Source: CAXBCP01 sp963977005 (GTDB lineage Bacteria; Pseudomonadota; Alphaproteobacteria; MPNO01; UBA830). Taken from it: 64,000 nt of DNA. The DNA lies in NCBI GenBank assembly GCA_963977005.1, contig CAXBMQ010000024.1, forward strand, positions 1-64,000, in the 5' to 3' direction. The position numbers were made by a program, and so were the translations under genes. Positions 34,845 through 43,791 of this stretch are shown here, one piece after another. The notes beneath the pieces were generated by a model. It saw only the letters and a list, made by a program, of their open reading frames with translations, was not told the DNA's origin and ran no database searches. Positions within the stretch are counted from its first letter, which is position 1. Each line of letters starts with the position of its first letter.

Positions 34845-35336
34845 ATGGACAAATCCGCATTGTTGACTGAGTCGGTTTCGGCGGCAGGTGCCGTTGGCGA
34901 ATCTCTTATACAGGGATCAGCAAGCGCCCACGCGCACATGCACCCGCAACCCGCCAACGATGTGCGGGATTTTCTCATCCACAAGGACGGCAAGACCTAC
35001 GCAGGCGCCCATCTTCTTGTCGATTTCTGGGGCGGCTCGCGCCTGAACGACGCGGACCTGATGGCCGACGCCCTGCGGGAAGCCGCAGAGGCATCGGACG
35101 CGACCGTCCTGCATGTTCATGTCCACGAATTCGGCGGCGAAGGGGGGGTTTCCGGCGTCGCCATCCTCGCCGAAAGCCATATCAGCGTCCATACCTGGCC
35201 GGAAATGGACTACGCTGCATTCGACGTATTCATGTGCGGCGACTGCCGGCCGGAACTGGCCGTCAAGGTGCTCGAACGATATTTCGCGCCAACCCGCGCT
35301 GAAGTCAGCGAACAAAAGCGGGGGCTGGTGGAGTGA
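34845..35336 (+). CDS. speH: S-adenosylmethionine decarboxylase proenzyme
   Basis: A 163-residue pyruvoyl-dependent enzyme that decarboxylates S-adenosylmethionine to supply the aminopropyl group for spermidine. The self-cleavage site is Glu110|Ser111 in the conserved ESHISVHTWPE block; Ser111 becomes the pyruvoyl cofactor. Catalytic HVHVHEFGGEG and the Cys in FMCGDCRP are also present. The first ~50 residues are an extension rich in Ser/Ala/His compared with the 120-130-residue bacterial class 1B enzymes. AGGAGG at 34831-34836 fixes the start at 34845; an ATG at 34841 is out of frame. Its stop overlaps the start of speE (GTGA). Confidence 0.93.
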   Translation: MDKSALLTESVSAAGAVGESLIQGSASAHAHMHPQPANDVRDFLIHKDGKTYAGAHLLVDFWGGSRLNDADLMADALREAAEASDATVLHVHVHEFGGEGGVSGVAILAESHISVHTWPEMDYAAFDVFMCGDCRPELAVKVLERYFAPTRAEVSEQKRGLVE

Positions 35337-36184
35337 TCGACGCGACGGAGACATGGTTTTCCGAAACGCTTCACCCGGGCTTTCAGCAGCGTTTCGAGAT
35401 CTCGAAAATTCTGTTCCGGTCGCAGACGGAACTGCAGGACCTGGTCATATTCCAGAACCCCTATTTCGGGCGCATCCTCGCACTCGACGGCGTGATTCAG
35501 ACAACGGAGCGGGACGAACCCTGCTATCACGAGATGCTTGCCCATGTGCCGATCCTGTCGCATGGCAAAGCAACCGAAGTGCTTATAATCGGTGGCGGCG
35601 ACGGTGGCGCACTGCGCGATGTGCTAAAGCACAGGACCGTCGAGCGCGCGACCATGGTCGAGATAGACCGCAGCGTGGTCGATATGTGCGCCGAATATAT
35701 GCCGAGCCTGAGCGACGGCGCATTCGACGATCCGCGCGCCGATATCGTGATCGCCGACGGCGTCAAATTCGTGAAGGAATCGGATCGTCGTTTCGATGTC
35801 ATTATCATCGACTCCACGGACCCGATCGGCCCGGCAATTCCGCTGTTTTCCGATGATTTCTATGCAGATTGCCGCAACATCCTGACCGATGACGGCATTG
35901 TGGTCTGTCAGTCAGGTGTCGGCTTCGTCCAGCCGGACGAGGCGCGGGAGACCTATCAGCGCCTTGCCCGCCTCTTTGACGATGCCGCCCTGTATCTGAC
36001 ACAGGTGCCGACATATGCATTCGGGTACATGACGCTGGGATGGGGCGCAAAATCGGACAGGGCGCGAAAGACGGATGCGCAGACGATTCGGAACCGCTTC
36101 GATGCCGCCGGGATAGCAACCCGGTACTATACGCCCGGCATTCATGGGGGTTGTTTTAACCTGCCGGCCTATATGGAACTCTGA
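35333..36184 (+). CDS. speE: Spermidine synthase (polyamine aminopropyltransferase)
   Basis: A 283-residue enzyme that transfers the aminopropyl group from decarboxylated AdoMet to putrescine to give spermidine. It has the Rossmann-like motif LIIGGGDGGALRDVLKH, then the acidic VEIDRSVVDMC. The substrate-binding DVIIIDSTDPIGPA and the active-site Tyr/Asp blocks follow. The GTG start at 35333 overlaps the AdoMet decarboxylase stop by 4 bp, giving coupled production of both enzymes. Ornithine or arginine decarboxylase for putrescine is not in this window. Confidence 0.95.
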   Translation: MIDATETWFSETLHPGFQQRFEISKILFRSQTELQDLVIFQNPYFGRILALDGVIQTTERDEPCYHEMLAHVPILSHGKATEVLIIGGGDGGALRDVLKHRTVERATMVEIDRSVVDMCAEYMPSLSDGAFDDPRADIVIADGVKFVKESDRRFDVIIIDSTDPIGPAIPLFSDDFYADCRNILTDDGIVVCQSGVGFVQPDEARETYQRLARLFDDAALYLTQVPTYAFGYMTLGWGAKSDRARKTDAQTIRNRFDAAGIATRYYTPGIHGGCFNLPAYMEL

Positions 36185-36209
36185 CGATCAGTTTCGGCGT
36201 CGATGCGGG

Positions 36210-36713
36210 TCAGCGCGACCGCGCGCCGAAAACGACGACCCAGTAGTGATTATACCGCGGCCTTTTGTCCTCGCCGGACGGCACCGCATAGCCGATGCCG
36301 GCGTCGAGATAGTCCCGGTCGAGCATGTTGTCCCGGTGACCGGGACTGGTCATCCACGATTCCACCGTGCGCTCGGGAGATGACAGGCCCGCCGCCAGGT
36401 TCTCGGCGATCACCCGCCAGGGATATCCCGCCGCGGCAATCCGGTCCTGGAGACCGCGACCGTCGGGCGAGCGGTGATCGACGAAATCGCGGCGCGACAT
36501 GTCCTCGGCGTGTTTCTGGGCCGCATCGGCAAGTCGGGCATTCAGGGTCAACTGCCCGGCGCCATTCATTGCGCGTTGCAGATTGACGTGTTTCAGGACC
36601 CGCTCAACGATGCGTCCGCGTTCCTGTTCGGTGACTTGATCGGCAGAAGCAGGCTGCGCCGCGGCGAAGATCAGCGCCACGAGAAAAGCCGTAAAAACGC
36701 GGTCAGGCCGCAC
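36210..36713 (-). CDS. CAP-domain exported protein (SCP/PR1 family)
   Basis: An approximately 167-residue exported protein. After the signal peptide (hydrophobic segment VFTAFLVALIFAAA, cleavage near ASA) comes a CAP domain. LNARLADAAQKHAEDMSRRDFVDH has the first conserved His. ENLAAG and WMTSPGHRDNML carry the second His, and YNHYWVVVFG closes the domain. Bacterial CAP proteins are secreted and of mostly unknown role. I favour the GTG at 36713, which follows GAGGACGAGA. It overlaps the preceding acyl-CoA synthetase gene by 11 bp. The 3' end lies 25 bp from the speE stop on the other strand. Confidence 0.85.
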   Translation of the reverse strand: MRPDRVFTAFLVALIFAAAQPASADQVTEQERGRIVERVLKHVNLQRAMNGAGQLTLNARLADAAQKHAEDMSRRDFVDHRSPDGRGLQDRIAAAGYPWRVIAENLAAGLSSPERTVESWMTSPGHRDNMLDRDYLDAGIGYAVPSGEDKRPRYNHYWVVVFGARSR

Positions 36714-38271
36714 TCTCGTCCTCGCGGGCGATTTCAACCGCCTGGGCTTCGAGCGCACGGCGGTCGATCTTGTTTGTGCCGCTCAGCGGCAGCGCATCGA
36801 CGAAGAATATACGCCGGGGATGCGCATAAACCGGGCCGTTTTTAAGCGCAAACTGCTTGATCGCCTCTTCATCCGCTTCAGCACCGTCGCGTTTGACGAT
36901 CCAGGCGAAGGGCACATGTGCCTTGAGTGTGTTGGGTGCCGGCACCACAACGGCCTGCATGACGTCTTCATGGCGCTCGAGCATGGCTTCGACGTCGCCG
37001 GGGTAGATGTTCTCGCCGGCACAGACAAACATATCATCCGCACGGTCGACGAAGAAATACCAGCCGTTCTCGTCACGCCGCAGAATGTCTCCGGTATCCA
37101 TCCAGCCATCGTCCGACAACGCCTTTTTCGTGGCATCGGGCAGGTTGTGGTAGCCCTTCATCACGCCCGGGCTTTTTACGTGGAGCACACCCTGGCTGTC
37201 GTCGTCGCCGCCGACCAGTTTGATCTCGACCCCGTCGATCGGAAAGCCAACGGATGTGCGCGGACGGGGCAAACCGTCCGGGTGGGTCCAGGCGAACAGA
37301 ATCGGGCCACCCTCGGTAATACCGTAATTCAGGTTGAGCCTGGCATCCGGGAACCGGGCGGCAAGATTGTCGAGCAGATTGTCCGAGGCGGGCGCCGAAC
37401 CCATCGAGCAGTTCCGTACCGACGACAGGTCGGTTTCGTCGAGCAATGCCTCTTCCTGCAGGATCAGGGCGTACATCGTCGGCACGCCGGTCAGCATGGT
37501 GAGCTTGTAGCGTTCGATCGCCCTGATGTATTCCTTCGCATCGAAGCGGGAGAAAATCACGATCCGGCCGCCAGCGGACAGCGCCGACTTGACGGCGAGC
37601 AATGCATTCTTGTGATACAGCGGCGCCGAAATAACGGAACAATCGTCAGCGCGAATGTCGCGGCTTTCAACGATCTTACCGATCATCCAGACCTGTCCGT
37701 GATGATCGAGCAACACGCCCTTCGGCTTGCCGGTAGAGCCTGACGTATAGGGTTGTTCGGCGATATCGTCGCCACCGGCAAAAAATGACGGGAACGGCGC
37801 GTCGGAATGGATGACGAAATCCCGGTAGGCGTCGCTGCTGCCATGCCCCGCACCGCCGCCTGCAAGTTCGGCGGCACTCGGGAACGTCAGCGTGCGAACG
37901 CCGTCGGGCACCCGTTCGGCCTGGTTCGGGTCGGCAAAAACCGCCTTCATGTCGGCATCCCGCACGATATATTCAACCGTCTCGTCGGGCAGTTTGACGT
38001 TGATCATCACCGGCACGCATCCGGCGCGCATTGCGCCAAACAGTACCTCAAGAAATTCGACGCTGTTCAGCGCCAGAATGCCGACCCGGTCGCCGGGTTC
38101 CATGCCGGCGACCAGCAACCCGTTCGCAACGGCGTCGCACGCAGCGTTGAAATCGCGGTAGGAAAATTCCCGCGGATTGGCCGTGTCGTAGAGATCCACG
38201 ACAGCGACCTGATCCGAATGGGCATGAGCGATGAAAACATCGCCGAGATTTCCAGATTCCGAAGGGTTCAT
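36703..38271 (-). CDS. AMP-forming acyl-CoA synthetase (CaiC/AtfA-like ligase)
   Basis: A 522-residue ANL-superfamily ligase that activates a carboxylic acid through acyl-AMP and joins it to CoA. The P-loop-like A3 motif is YTSGSTGKPKGVLLDHH. A5 is NYGITEGGP, A7 is MDTGDIL, and A8 is DRADDMFVCAGENIYPGDVE. The C-terminal Lys of A10 is in LPLSGTNKIDRRAL. Substrate choice is unknown; crotonobetaine/carnitine ligases and medium-chain ligases look alike here. It lies 13 bp after a quinone-oxidoreductase-like gene, so the two are probably co-transcribed, followed by the overlapping CAP gene. Confidence 0.9.
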   Translation of the reverse strand: MNPSESGNLGDVFIAHAHSDQVAVVDLYDTANPREFSYRDFNAACDAVANGLLVAGMEPGDRVGILALNSVEFLEVLFGAMRAGCVPVMINVKLPDETVEYIVRDADMKAVFADPNQAERVPDGVRTLTFPSAAELAGGGAGHGSSDAYRDFVIHSDAPFPSFFAGGDDIAEQPYTSGSTGKPKGVLLDHHGQVWMIGKIVESRDIRADDCSVISAPLYHKNALLAVKSALSAGGRIVIFSRFDAKEYIRAIERYKLTMLTGVPTMYALILQEEALLDETDLSSVRNCSMGSAPASDNLLDNLAARFPDARLNLNYGITEGGPILFAWTHPDGLPRPRTSVGFPIDGVEIKLVGGDDDSQGVLHVKSPGVMKGYHNLPDATKKALSDDGWMDTGDILRRDENGWYFFVDRADDMFVCAGENIYPGDVEAMLERHEDVMQAVVVPAPNTLKAHVPFAWIVKRDGAEADEEAIKQFALKNGPVYAHPRRIFFVDALPLSGTNKIDRRALEAQAVEIAREDESAA

Positions 38272-38284
38272 TTCCGCAGCCCCG

Positions 38285-39292
38285 CTACGGCGTGATGACG
38301 ATCTTGCCGATCACTTCGCGGTCGCGAAGCTGGCGAACCCCCTCGGCCGTCTGCTCGAGCGGCAGCACCGTATCGATCACCGGCTTCAGCTTGCCGTCGG
38401 CGATCAGCTGCATCAGGGTTTCGAGATCCTCGATGGCCCAGGAGTTCGACCCGAGTATCTTGAGTTCGAAGGTCCAGACATAGCGCAGGTCTTCCGTCGG
38501 ATCGAAACCCGCGGTCGCACCGCAGGTCAGGATTTTGCCGCCGCGCTTGGTGGCCTTGAGCGAAGGCACCCATGTGTCGCCCCCGGTGAAGTTGATCACG
38601 ACGTCGACGCCGCCTTCGTATTTACGACGATGGGGCTTGCCGTAGATCCCGTAGATCTGTTTTTCGAAATCGGTGTAGTCGATCACGTGATCCGCGCCCC
38701 AGGTCTTCAGCGCCTCAAGCTTGTCGGGGCTGGAACCCGCCGCGACAACCTCGCAGCCCATCATCTTGGCGAGCAGCACGCAGCACGAGCCGACACCGCC
38801 GGACGCACCGAGGATCAGCACCTTTTCGCCGCCCTTCATGCCACCGTTGGTGATCATCATCCGGTGCGCCGTGCCATAGGCGACCGGCAACGCCGCCGCC
38901 TGCTCGTAGGAGCATCCTTCGGGAATTCTGATCAGCCGCGTGGCATCGACCGCACAGAGTTCCGCCGTGCCGCCATCCAGCATCTCTCCCATCAGGCCTT
39001 TTTCCGGCGTCACGGGGTCCAGCGGATTGACCAGCACGCGGTCACCGACCGACCAGCCTTCGACGCCTGCCCCGATTTCCTTGATCTCGCCCGAAATATC
39101 GAGCCCGATCACGATCGGCAGCGGCACCTTGATGCCGGGCATCCCCTTGGTCGTGAATACGTCGTGATAGTTCAGCGATGTCGCGCCGACGCGAATGATA
39201 ACCTGGCCCTCACCGCATTCCGGATCGGCATAGTCTTCGTGATATGTGAGATTTTCAATATCACCGTGTTCGTGCAGAACAACTGCGCGCAC
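38285..39292 (-). CDS. Quinone oxidoreductase-like medium-chain dehydrogenase
   Basis: A 335-residue MDR-superfamily enzyme. The N-terminal GroES-like domain has VGATSLNYHDVFTTKGMPG and GLDISGEIKEIGAGV. The cofactor domain has VLILGASGGVGSCCVLLAKMMG, a Gly-rich NADP motif. The catalytic-zinc Cys near residue 40 is replaced by Asn-Tyr-His (NYHD) and the four-Cys structural zinc site is missing. That places it with zinc-free NADPH:quinone or enoyl reductases. I choose the GTG at 39292, 7 nt after AGGGAG, over the longer frame to 39331. It is the first gene of a two- or three-gene reverse operon with the acyl-CoA synthetase. Confidence 0.88.
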   Translation of the reverse strand: MRAVVLHEHGDIENLTYHEDYADPECGEGQVIIRVGATSLNYHDVFTTKGMPGIKVPLPIVIGLDISGEIKEIGAGVEGWSVGDRVLVNPLDPVTPEKGLMGEMLDGGTAELCAVDATRLIRIPEGCSYEQAAALPVAYGTAHRMMITNGGMKGGEKVLILGASGGVGSCCVLLAKMMGCEVVAAGSSPDKLEALKTWGADHVIDYTDFEKQIYGIYGKPHRRKYEGGVDVVINFTGGDTWVPSLKATKRGGKILTCGATAGFDPTEDLRYVWTFELKILGSNSWAIEDLETLMQLIADGKLKPVIDTVLPLEQTAEGVRQLRDREVIGKIVITP

Positions 39293-39379
39293 TTTAATTC
39301 TCCCTTTTTGACGCAATGCGTGTCCCGCCATTGGCGGGAAATCCCGTTACGGCGGAGTAACGCGTTTAAGCTGCCGCCG

Positions 39380-39910
39380 TCAAGCGATGGCGGCAGCGGC
39401 TTCCTGATAGACTTTGACCACGTTGGGCCCGAGTTTGACGGAATTTCCGCCATAAACATGCACCGATACCGCGGCCTTGTCGGTCGGGTTGTGCATGCAG
39501 TGTATATCGCCCCCGCCGACAGGCAAATGCGCAACGGCGCCCGGCAGGTGTTCTATTGTCTCCACCGGAACCGCATCCTTGCAGGACGGATCGTCCGATA
39601 CCGCCCGATACCGGGTTTCCTGGATCACACCCTCAAAAACACCGAACGTGCACCAGGTCTTGTGATCGTGGATCGGCGAGACAATACCGGCGGGCCAGAC
39701 GGCGGCGATGATCGAAAAATCGTCTTTCGGGCAAAGGAACACATCGTGGCGACCATACCCCTCGGACGGGCACGCCTTGTGTTCTGCAGACAGCAAATTC
39801 CGATCCATCAGAATTTCCGGCAGATAACTGGCAATCAGACCCGGTACGTCCTCAACCGGATTTTCCGCCACCAGGCGTCCGACCTTTTTGCAAAACTGAC
39901 TGAGTTCCAT
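39380..39910 (-). CDS. Cysteine dioxygenase-like cupin enzyme
   Basis: A 176-residue non-heme iron thiol dioxygenase that would oxidise cysteine, or 3-mercaptopropionate, to the sulfinate with O2. The first iron ligands are in IVSPIHDHKTWCTFGV (HxH), and the third is in the HCMHNPTDKAAVSVHVYGG segment. The cross-link Cys of animal enzymes, near residue 93, is not obviously conserved, as is usual in bacteria. The ATG at 39910 is preferred to the frame start at 39958 because the domain begins there. An Lrp/AsnC regulator lies divergently 153 bp away, a common arrangement for amino-acid catabolism. Confidence 0.85.
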   Translation of the reverse strand: MELSQFCKKVGRLVAENPVEDVPGLIASYLPEILMDRNLLSAEHKACPSEGYGRHDVFLCPKDDFSIIAAVWPAGIVSPIHDHKTWCTFGVFEGVIQETRYRAVSDDPSCKDAVPVETIEHLPGAVAHLPVGGGDIHCMHNPTDKAAVSVHVYGGNSVKLGPNVVKVYQEAAAAIA

Positions 39911-40063
39911 ATCTCGATAGCCTTTTCCTGGGGATATTAACCCTGAAACATCTGCCAAACAGTTTACGGATTACCGACGGCAAGTGTTTTTAAACTTTCC
40001 ACGTGATTCGGCGTATTGAGCATGGTATTCTAAATTACGATGAAGACTGGGGATTATTTTATC

Positions 40064-40522
40064 ATGAATGCGATCGACAAGAAAATTCTGAATATCTTGC
40101 AGGAAGATACGACCCTTGCGGTCGCCGATATCGCCAAAAAGGTGGGCCTGTCGACGACCCCCTGCTGGCGGCGCATTCAGAAGCTCGAAACCGCGGGCGT
40201 TATCAGGTCGCGGGTCGCCCTGCTGGATGCCGACAAGCTCAACGCGGGCGTGACGGTTTTCGTCTCCATCCGAACCGACAAACACGACGCCGCCTGGTAT
40301 CAGGAATTTTCACGCACCGTGAACGCGTTCTCCGAAGTCGTCGAGTTCTATAGGATGTCGGGCGATATCGACTATCTCTTGCGCGTTGTCGTGCCCGATA
40401 TCGGCGCTTTCGACCGCTTTTATCAGCGGCTTATCGCCGAGGTGGAGCTTTACGACGTCAGTTCGTCTTTTTCGATGGAACAGATCAAGTATACGACGGC
40501 GCTGCCGCTCGACTACGTCTGA
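40064..40522 (+). CDS. Lrp/AsnC-family transcriptional regulator
   Basis: A 152-residue regulator. The N-terminal winged helix-turn-helix is KKILNILQEDTTLAVADIAK, then KVGLSTTPCWRRIQKLETAG. The C-terminal RAM ligand domain has VVEFYRMSGDIDYLLRVVVPD with the Gly-Asp ligand loop. Such proteins bind an amino acid and control nearby catabolic genes, usually a divergent neighbour. Here that is the cysteine dioxygenase, so cysteine is a reasonable inferred ligand. An ATG at 40040 in frame would add 8 residues. The 3' end overlaps the end of the ChaC-like gene on the other strand by 10 bp. Confidence 0.92.
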   Translation: MNAIDKKILNILQEDTTLAVADIAKKVGLSTTPCWRRIQKLETAGVIRSRVALLDADKLNAGVTVFVSIRTDKHDAAWYQEFSRTVNAFSEVVEFYRMSGDIDYLLRVVVPDIGAFDRFYQRLIAEVELYDVSSSFSMEQIKYTTALPLDYV

Positions 40523-41058
40523 CCCGCCCCGTCCATCTCGGCGACGTGACGGGCAAGGTCGAATACATGCGGATCGTCCGCGCCCATCTGCGCCAGCGCG
40601 CGCGCCAGTTCCACGACGTATTCGGTATTGGGTCCCGAGGGTCCTTTGCTCGACCGCACCTGCGCCGCGATTTCCGGCAACGGTGCATCGCCGAGCCAGT
40701 TGGGGTTGCCCGGCGTCGCGATATAGATCAGCCCGTCGGCAGGGCGCTGACCGGTACCGGGAAACGCCATCTCCGTCTCATGCAGCGAATAGCCTCCCTT
40801 TTCGCGATAATCGAGGTGCCGAATTACCTCGTCCCGGCTTTGGGCCGAAACAAGATAGGCGCGCCCCCAGCAAACAGCTGAGGGATCCTCGATCAGCGTC
40901 ACCACCCGCCCCGGCGCCCCCGGCACACCGCGATGATCGGTCGATCCCTGCCAGAACCGTCTTCCCCATCCGGCAATCGTCGCAACGCGGTCTTCCTCGA
41001 ACGGGAAATCGGGCCGCCAGACGAGCGAACCGTAGCCGAAGACCCAGACATCGCTCAT
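40513..41058 (-). CDS. ChaC-type gamma-glutamylcyclotransferase
   Basis: A 181-residue enzyme that cleaves the gamma-glutamyl bond of glutathione to give 5-oxoproline and Cys-Gly. Hallmarks: the substrate loop VFGYGSLVWRPDFPF at residues 8-22, RRFWQGSTDHRG, CWGRAYLV, and LDYREKGGY carrying the presumed catalytic Glu. I take the internal ATG at 41058 (MSDVWVFGYG) as start since homologues begin just before the loop. Together with the nearby cysteine dioxygenase it suggests glutathione and cysteine breakdown. The 5-oxoproline product would also suit the oxoprolinase-type pair at 18.5-22.3 kb, although that link is inference. Confidence 0.9.
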   Translation of the reverse strand: MSDVWVFGYGSLVWRPDFPFEEDRVATIAGWGRRFWQGSTDHRGVPGAPGRVVTLIEDPSAVCWGRAYLVSAQSRDEVIRHLDYREKGGYSLHETEMAFPGTGQRPADGLIYIATPGNPNWLGDAPLPEIAAQVRSSKGPSGPNTEYVVELARALAQMGADDPHVFDLARHVAEMDGAGQT

Positions 41059-41116
41059 GCCGCGCACCTCATCCGGCCGGTTGCCTCGCGGAACAAGAAT
41101 ATGATGTCTGCGGACG

Positions 41117-42046
41117 TCACGTCAGCGGAAACGGTTCCTGCTCGCCCGCATGCAGCGCGAAACAGGCCCCCATGCCCGCAGCGGGTGCGACAAGGATGCA
41201 ATCCCCGCTTTCGCCGATCAACGGCACATCCGCCGCTGCCAGAAAGGACCTGGTCGCGCCGATATCGGCACTTCGGATAGAGACAGCCGCGATGAACGGC
41301 ATGCTGGGAATGTCTATGCCCGGCAGAAGGCGTCGGCACGCCGCGGAATCGCAGATTGTCAGGCGCCCGCGGTCAAGATCGATTCTGAACCCTCCACCGT
41401 CCGCCTTGCGGGGCTTGCCGGTGAAACGCTCGTACCGGATCGCCGCTTCTTCAGGGTCGTCGGCACAAATCAGCAGCCCCGACAGCATATCGAGGCTGTT
41501 TTCGTGCGCCGTGACCGACGGCTGCCATACCACGTCCGGCGTGTCCTGGCTCAACACCTGAACCCGGCCCTCCGCCATGGCATCGGACGGCAAGCGGATC
41601 ACCGAAAACGCGGCCGTCCCCTCGCCCCCGGCATCGAGCGGCATCGGACGCCGCAGGGCGATCGGCGGTTCGGGCGCGAAACCGGCCTCTCTGAGTTTTG
41701 CCGTCGCGGCATCCGTATCGCCGACCGTAAACGCGATCAGATGCAGCCCCGTATACCGCGCAAGGCCGGCATCCATCTGCGCGGTGATCGCGGATTCCAC
41801 TTCCGGCACCCGGGTAAGTATTTCCAGATACCCCCGGCGGATCATCGCACATCTGTTGGCAGTGCCGGACGGCACACGGCTGCCGTCAGGCTGTTCGTTC
41901 ATGTGGACGGTAAAAGGCGTCAGCGGGAAGCCGAGACGATTGAACGCATCGGACGCCGCGTCCATGTCGGGGACAAACCAGCCGACATGGTCGAGGAATA
42001 TCTGACCCGCCTGCGGGGTCTGAGGTTCGTTCGAATGTTCTGTCAT
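41117..42046 (-). CDS. VOC-superfamily protein with two modules (glyoxalase-like)
   Basis: A 309-residue protein beginning with QIFLDHVGWFVPDMDAASDAFNRLG, which resembles the glyoxalase-like domain often found in lactoylglutathione-lyase-type proteins. A second, weaker VOC module covers about residues 180-300 (AAVSIRSADIGATRSFLAAADV). One His near the start and a Glu (YLEILTR) could bind metal. Substrate unknown. The ATG at 42046 follows CTGAGG; the frame continues up to 42178 but the extra residues look non-coding. It lies 58 bp after the ChaC-like gene in position but is transcribed before it, so the two could form an operon. Confidence 0.8.
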   Translation of the reverse strand: MTEHSNEPQTPQAGQIFLDHVGWFVPDMDAASDAFNRLGFPLTPFTVHMNEQPDGSRVPSGTANRCAMIRRGYLEILTRVPEVESAITAQMDAGLARYTGLHLIAFTVGDTDAATAKLREAGFAPEPPIALRRPMPLDAGGEGTAAFSVIRLPSDAMAEGRVQVLSQDTPDVVWQPSVTAHENSLDMLSGLLICADDPEEAAIRYERFTGKPRKADGGGFRIDLDRGRLTICDSAACRRLLPGIDIPSMPFIAAVSIRSADIGATRSFLAAADVPLIGESGDCILVAPAAGMGACFALHAGEQEPFPLT

Positions 42047-42346
42047 ATTGGCCTCAGAATAGCGTTGGATCCCTGAAATGTCCCGCCCGAGGGTACCAGC
42101 GACACGAATCCTTCCCCGATGTCCGGCGTAGACACGATTCGGCCCTGCGGATAGACTTTTTGCACAAAAAAGCGGCAATCAATCCGCTACCAGCCGACGT
42201 CCAGTTGCGGGGGCGCCCGACCGGTCGAAACTCCGACCCAAGGGCGGCAACGGACGATCAACATTCCCGGGACAACCGAAAAACAAAAAGCCGACCGCCC
42301 TGCGACTGCGCCGGACGGAACCAAAAGGGAAGTAACGGGGAAAACC

Positions 42347-43714
42347 ATGGCTGATGCCAATCAATTGAGAGATCCGAACTACAAGCCACCGCTTGCCGAG
42401 GCCGTACCGCTCGGGATACAGCACGTTCTGGCGATGTTTGCCGGGAATATAACCGTCCCGCTGATTGTCGCCCTTGCCGCCGGACCGCAATACATAACGG
42501 TCCTTGTCCAGATTGCGCTTCTTGCCGCCGGCGTCGCGACGCTAATCCAGACGGTCGGTATCGGGCCGGTCGGATCCCGCCTGCCTATCGTGCAGGGTAC
42601 CAGCTTTGCCTATATCGGCATTCTGACCGGTGCCCTGAAGGGGGGCGCGACACTCGCCGCCGTGTTCGGCGCTTCGCTGGTCGGGGGTCTTTTCCAGATG
42701 GTGCTCGGCTATTTCATCCCGCAGATACGCAAATGGATCCCGGCCCTGGTGTCGGGCGTCGTCGTCATGACAATCGGCTTTACCCTGCTGCCGGTCGGTA
42801 TCAAGTATTCCGCCGGCTGCGGCGCCTATCCGGCTCCGTTCTGCAAAGCGGGCGGTTTCGGCGATTCATCGCACTGGCTGCTGGCCCTGTTCGTCATCCT
42901 GATCACGTTGCTGATACGGCGATACGGCAGGGGCATATGGTCGACGGCCTCGATTTTTCTCGGCCTCGTCGTCGGGTATGTCGTTGCCATTCCCTTCGGG
43001 ATGGTCAACGCCAAGAAGGCCGACGCCATCAGTAGCGCAAGCTGGTTCGGGCTGCCGGATACGCATTTCGGCCTGGAATTCACAACACCTGCCGCCATCG
43101 GACTGATCGGTCTGATGTGCATCATGGCGTTTATCACAACCATCGAGACGGTCGGCGACATCTCCGGCGTAACGATGGGCGGTGCCGACAGGGAACCGAC
43201 GGACAAGGAACTGAAAGGCGGGGTCATGGCAGACGGACTCGGCTCGGCAGTCGTCGCACTGTTTGGCGGGCTGCCGAACACGTCCTACAGCCAGAATGTC
43301 GGCCTGGTATCCTTCACAAAGATGATGAGCCGGCACGTGGTGACGATCGGCGCGTTCTTCCTGATCCTGTGCGGGTTGATGCCTAAACTGGCGGCCGTTA
43401 TTGCCGCCATGCCGGAACCGGTCCTGGGCGGCGCTGCGATCGTCATGTTCGGGATGATCGTTGCCGCCGGAATGAAGCTGGTCGGACAATCCGGCTACAC
43501 GACGCGCAACATGCTGATCGTGGCGATCTCCCTCGGGCTCGGGCTCGGGTTGTGGCAGGTGAACCAGCTTGCGACGATGGCGAAATTCGGCCCTCTACCG
43601 GCCGACCTGCTGCCGGCGTGGTCGGTGCCGCTCTTTGTGTCGGGCATTGTCGTATCGGGGCTGTGTGCCGCGATCATGAACGCCGTGATGCCGCACGAAG
43701 AAGAAGCGGGCTGA
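42347..43714 (+). CDS. Uracil/xanthine permease (NCS2 family)
   Basis: A 455-residue inner-membrane nucleobase:H+ or Na+ symporter with about 14 hydrophobic segments. The nucleobase-ascorbate-transporter motif is present as QNVGLVSFTKM, with the preceding GLPNTSYS loop. The upstream FITTIETVGDISGV segment supplies the substrate-binding Glu. N-terminal PLAEAVPLGIQHVLAMFAGNI is also typical. Motif spelling suggests xanthine/urate or uracil, but specificity cannot be settled by eye. It is monocistronic and ends at a strong bidirectional terminator. Upstream 42047-42346 holds no recognisable gene. Confidence 0.92.
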   Translation: MADANQLRDPNYKPPLAEAVPLGIQHVLAMFAGNITVPLIVALAAGPQYITVLVQIALLAAGVATLIQTVGIGPVGSRLPIVQGTSFAYIGILTGALKGGATLAAVFGASLVGGLFQMVLGYFIPQIRKWIPALVSGVVVMTIGFTLLPVGIKYSAGCGAYPAPFCKAGGFGDSSHWLLALFVILITLLIRRYGRGIWSTASIFLGLVVGYVVAIPFGMVNAKKADAISSASWFGLPDTHFGLEFTTPAAIGLIGLMCIMAFITTIETVGDISGVTMGGADREPTDKELKGGVMADGLGSAVVALFGGLPNTSYSQNVGLVSFTKMMSRHVVTIGAFFLILCGLMPKLAAVIAAMPEPVLGGAAIVMFGMIVAAGMKLVGQSGYTTRNMLIVAISLGLGLGLWQVNQLATMAKFGPLPADLLPAWSVPLFVSGIVVSGLCAAIMNAVMPHEEEAG

Positions 43715-43733
43715 CACAAGCGCCCAAAAAAAC

Positions 43734-43767
43734 ACCCCGGGCCACTGATCGTGGTCCGGGGTTTTTT
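43734..43767. terminator. Bidirectional terminator between permease and RTX genes
   Basis: A 12-bp stem (43734-43745 with 43751-43762, one G-U pair) around the 5-nt loop TGATC ends in six T on the forward strand. A run of A lies on the other side, so it also works for the RTX gene on the reverse strand. Confidence 0.88.
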
Positions 43768-43791
43768 GCTCTCTTGGTCGTCGCGGGCCGG

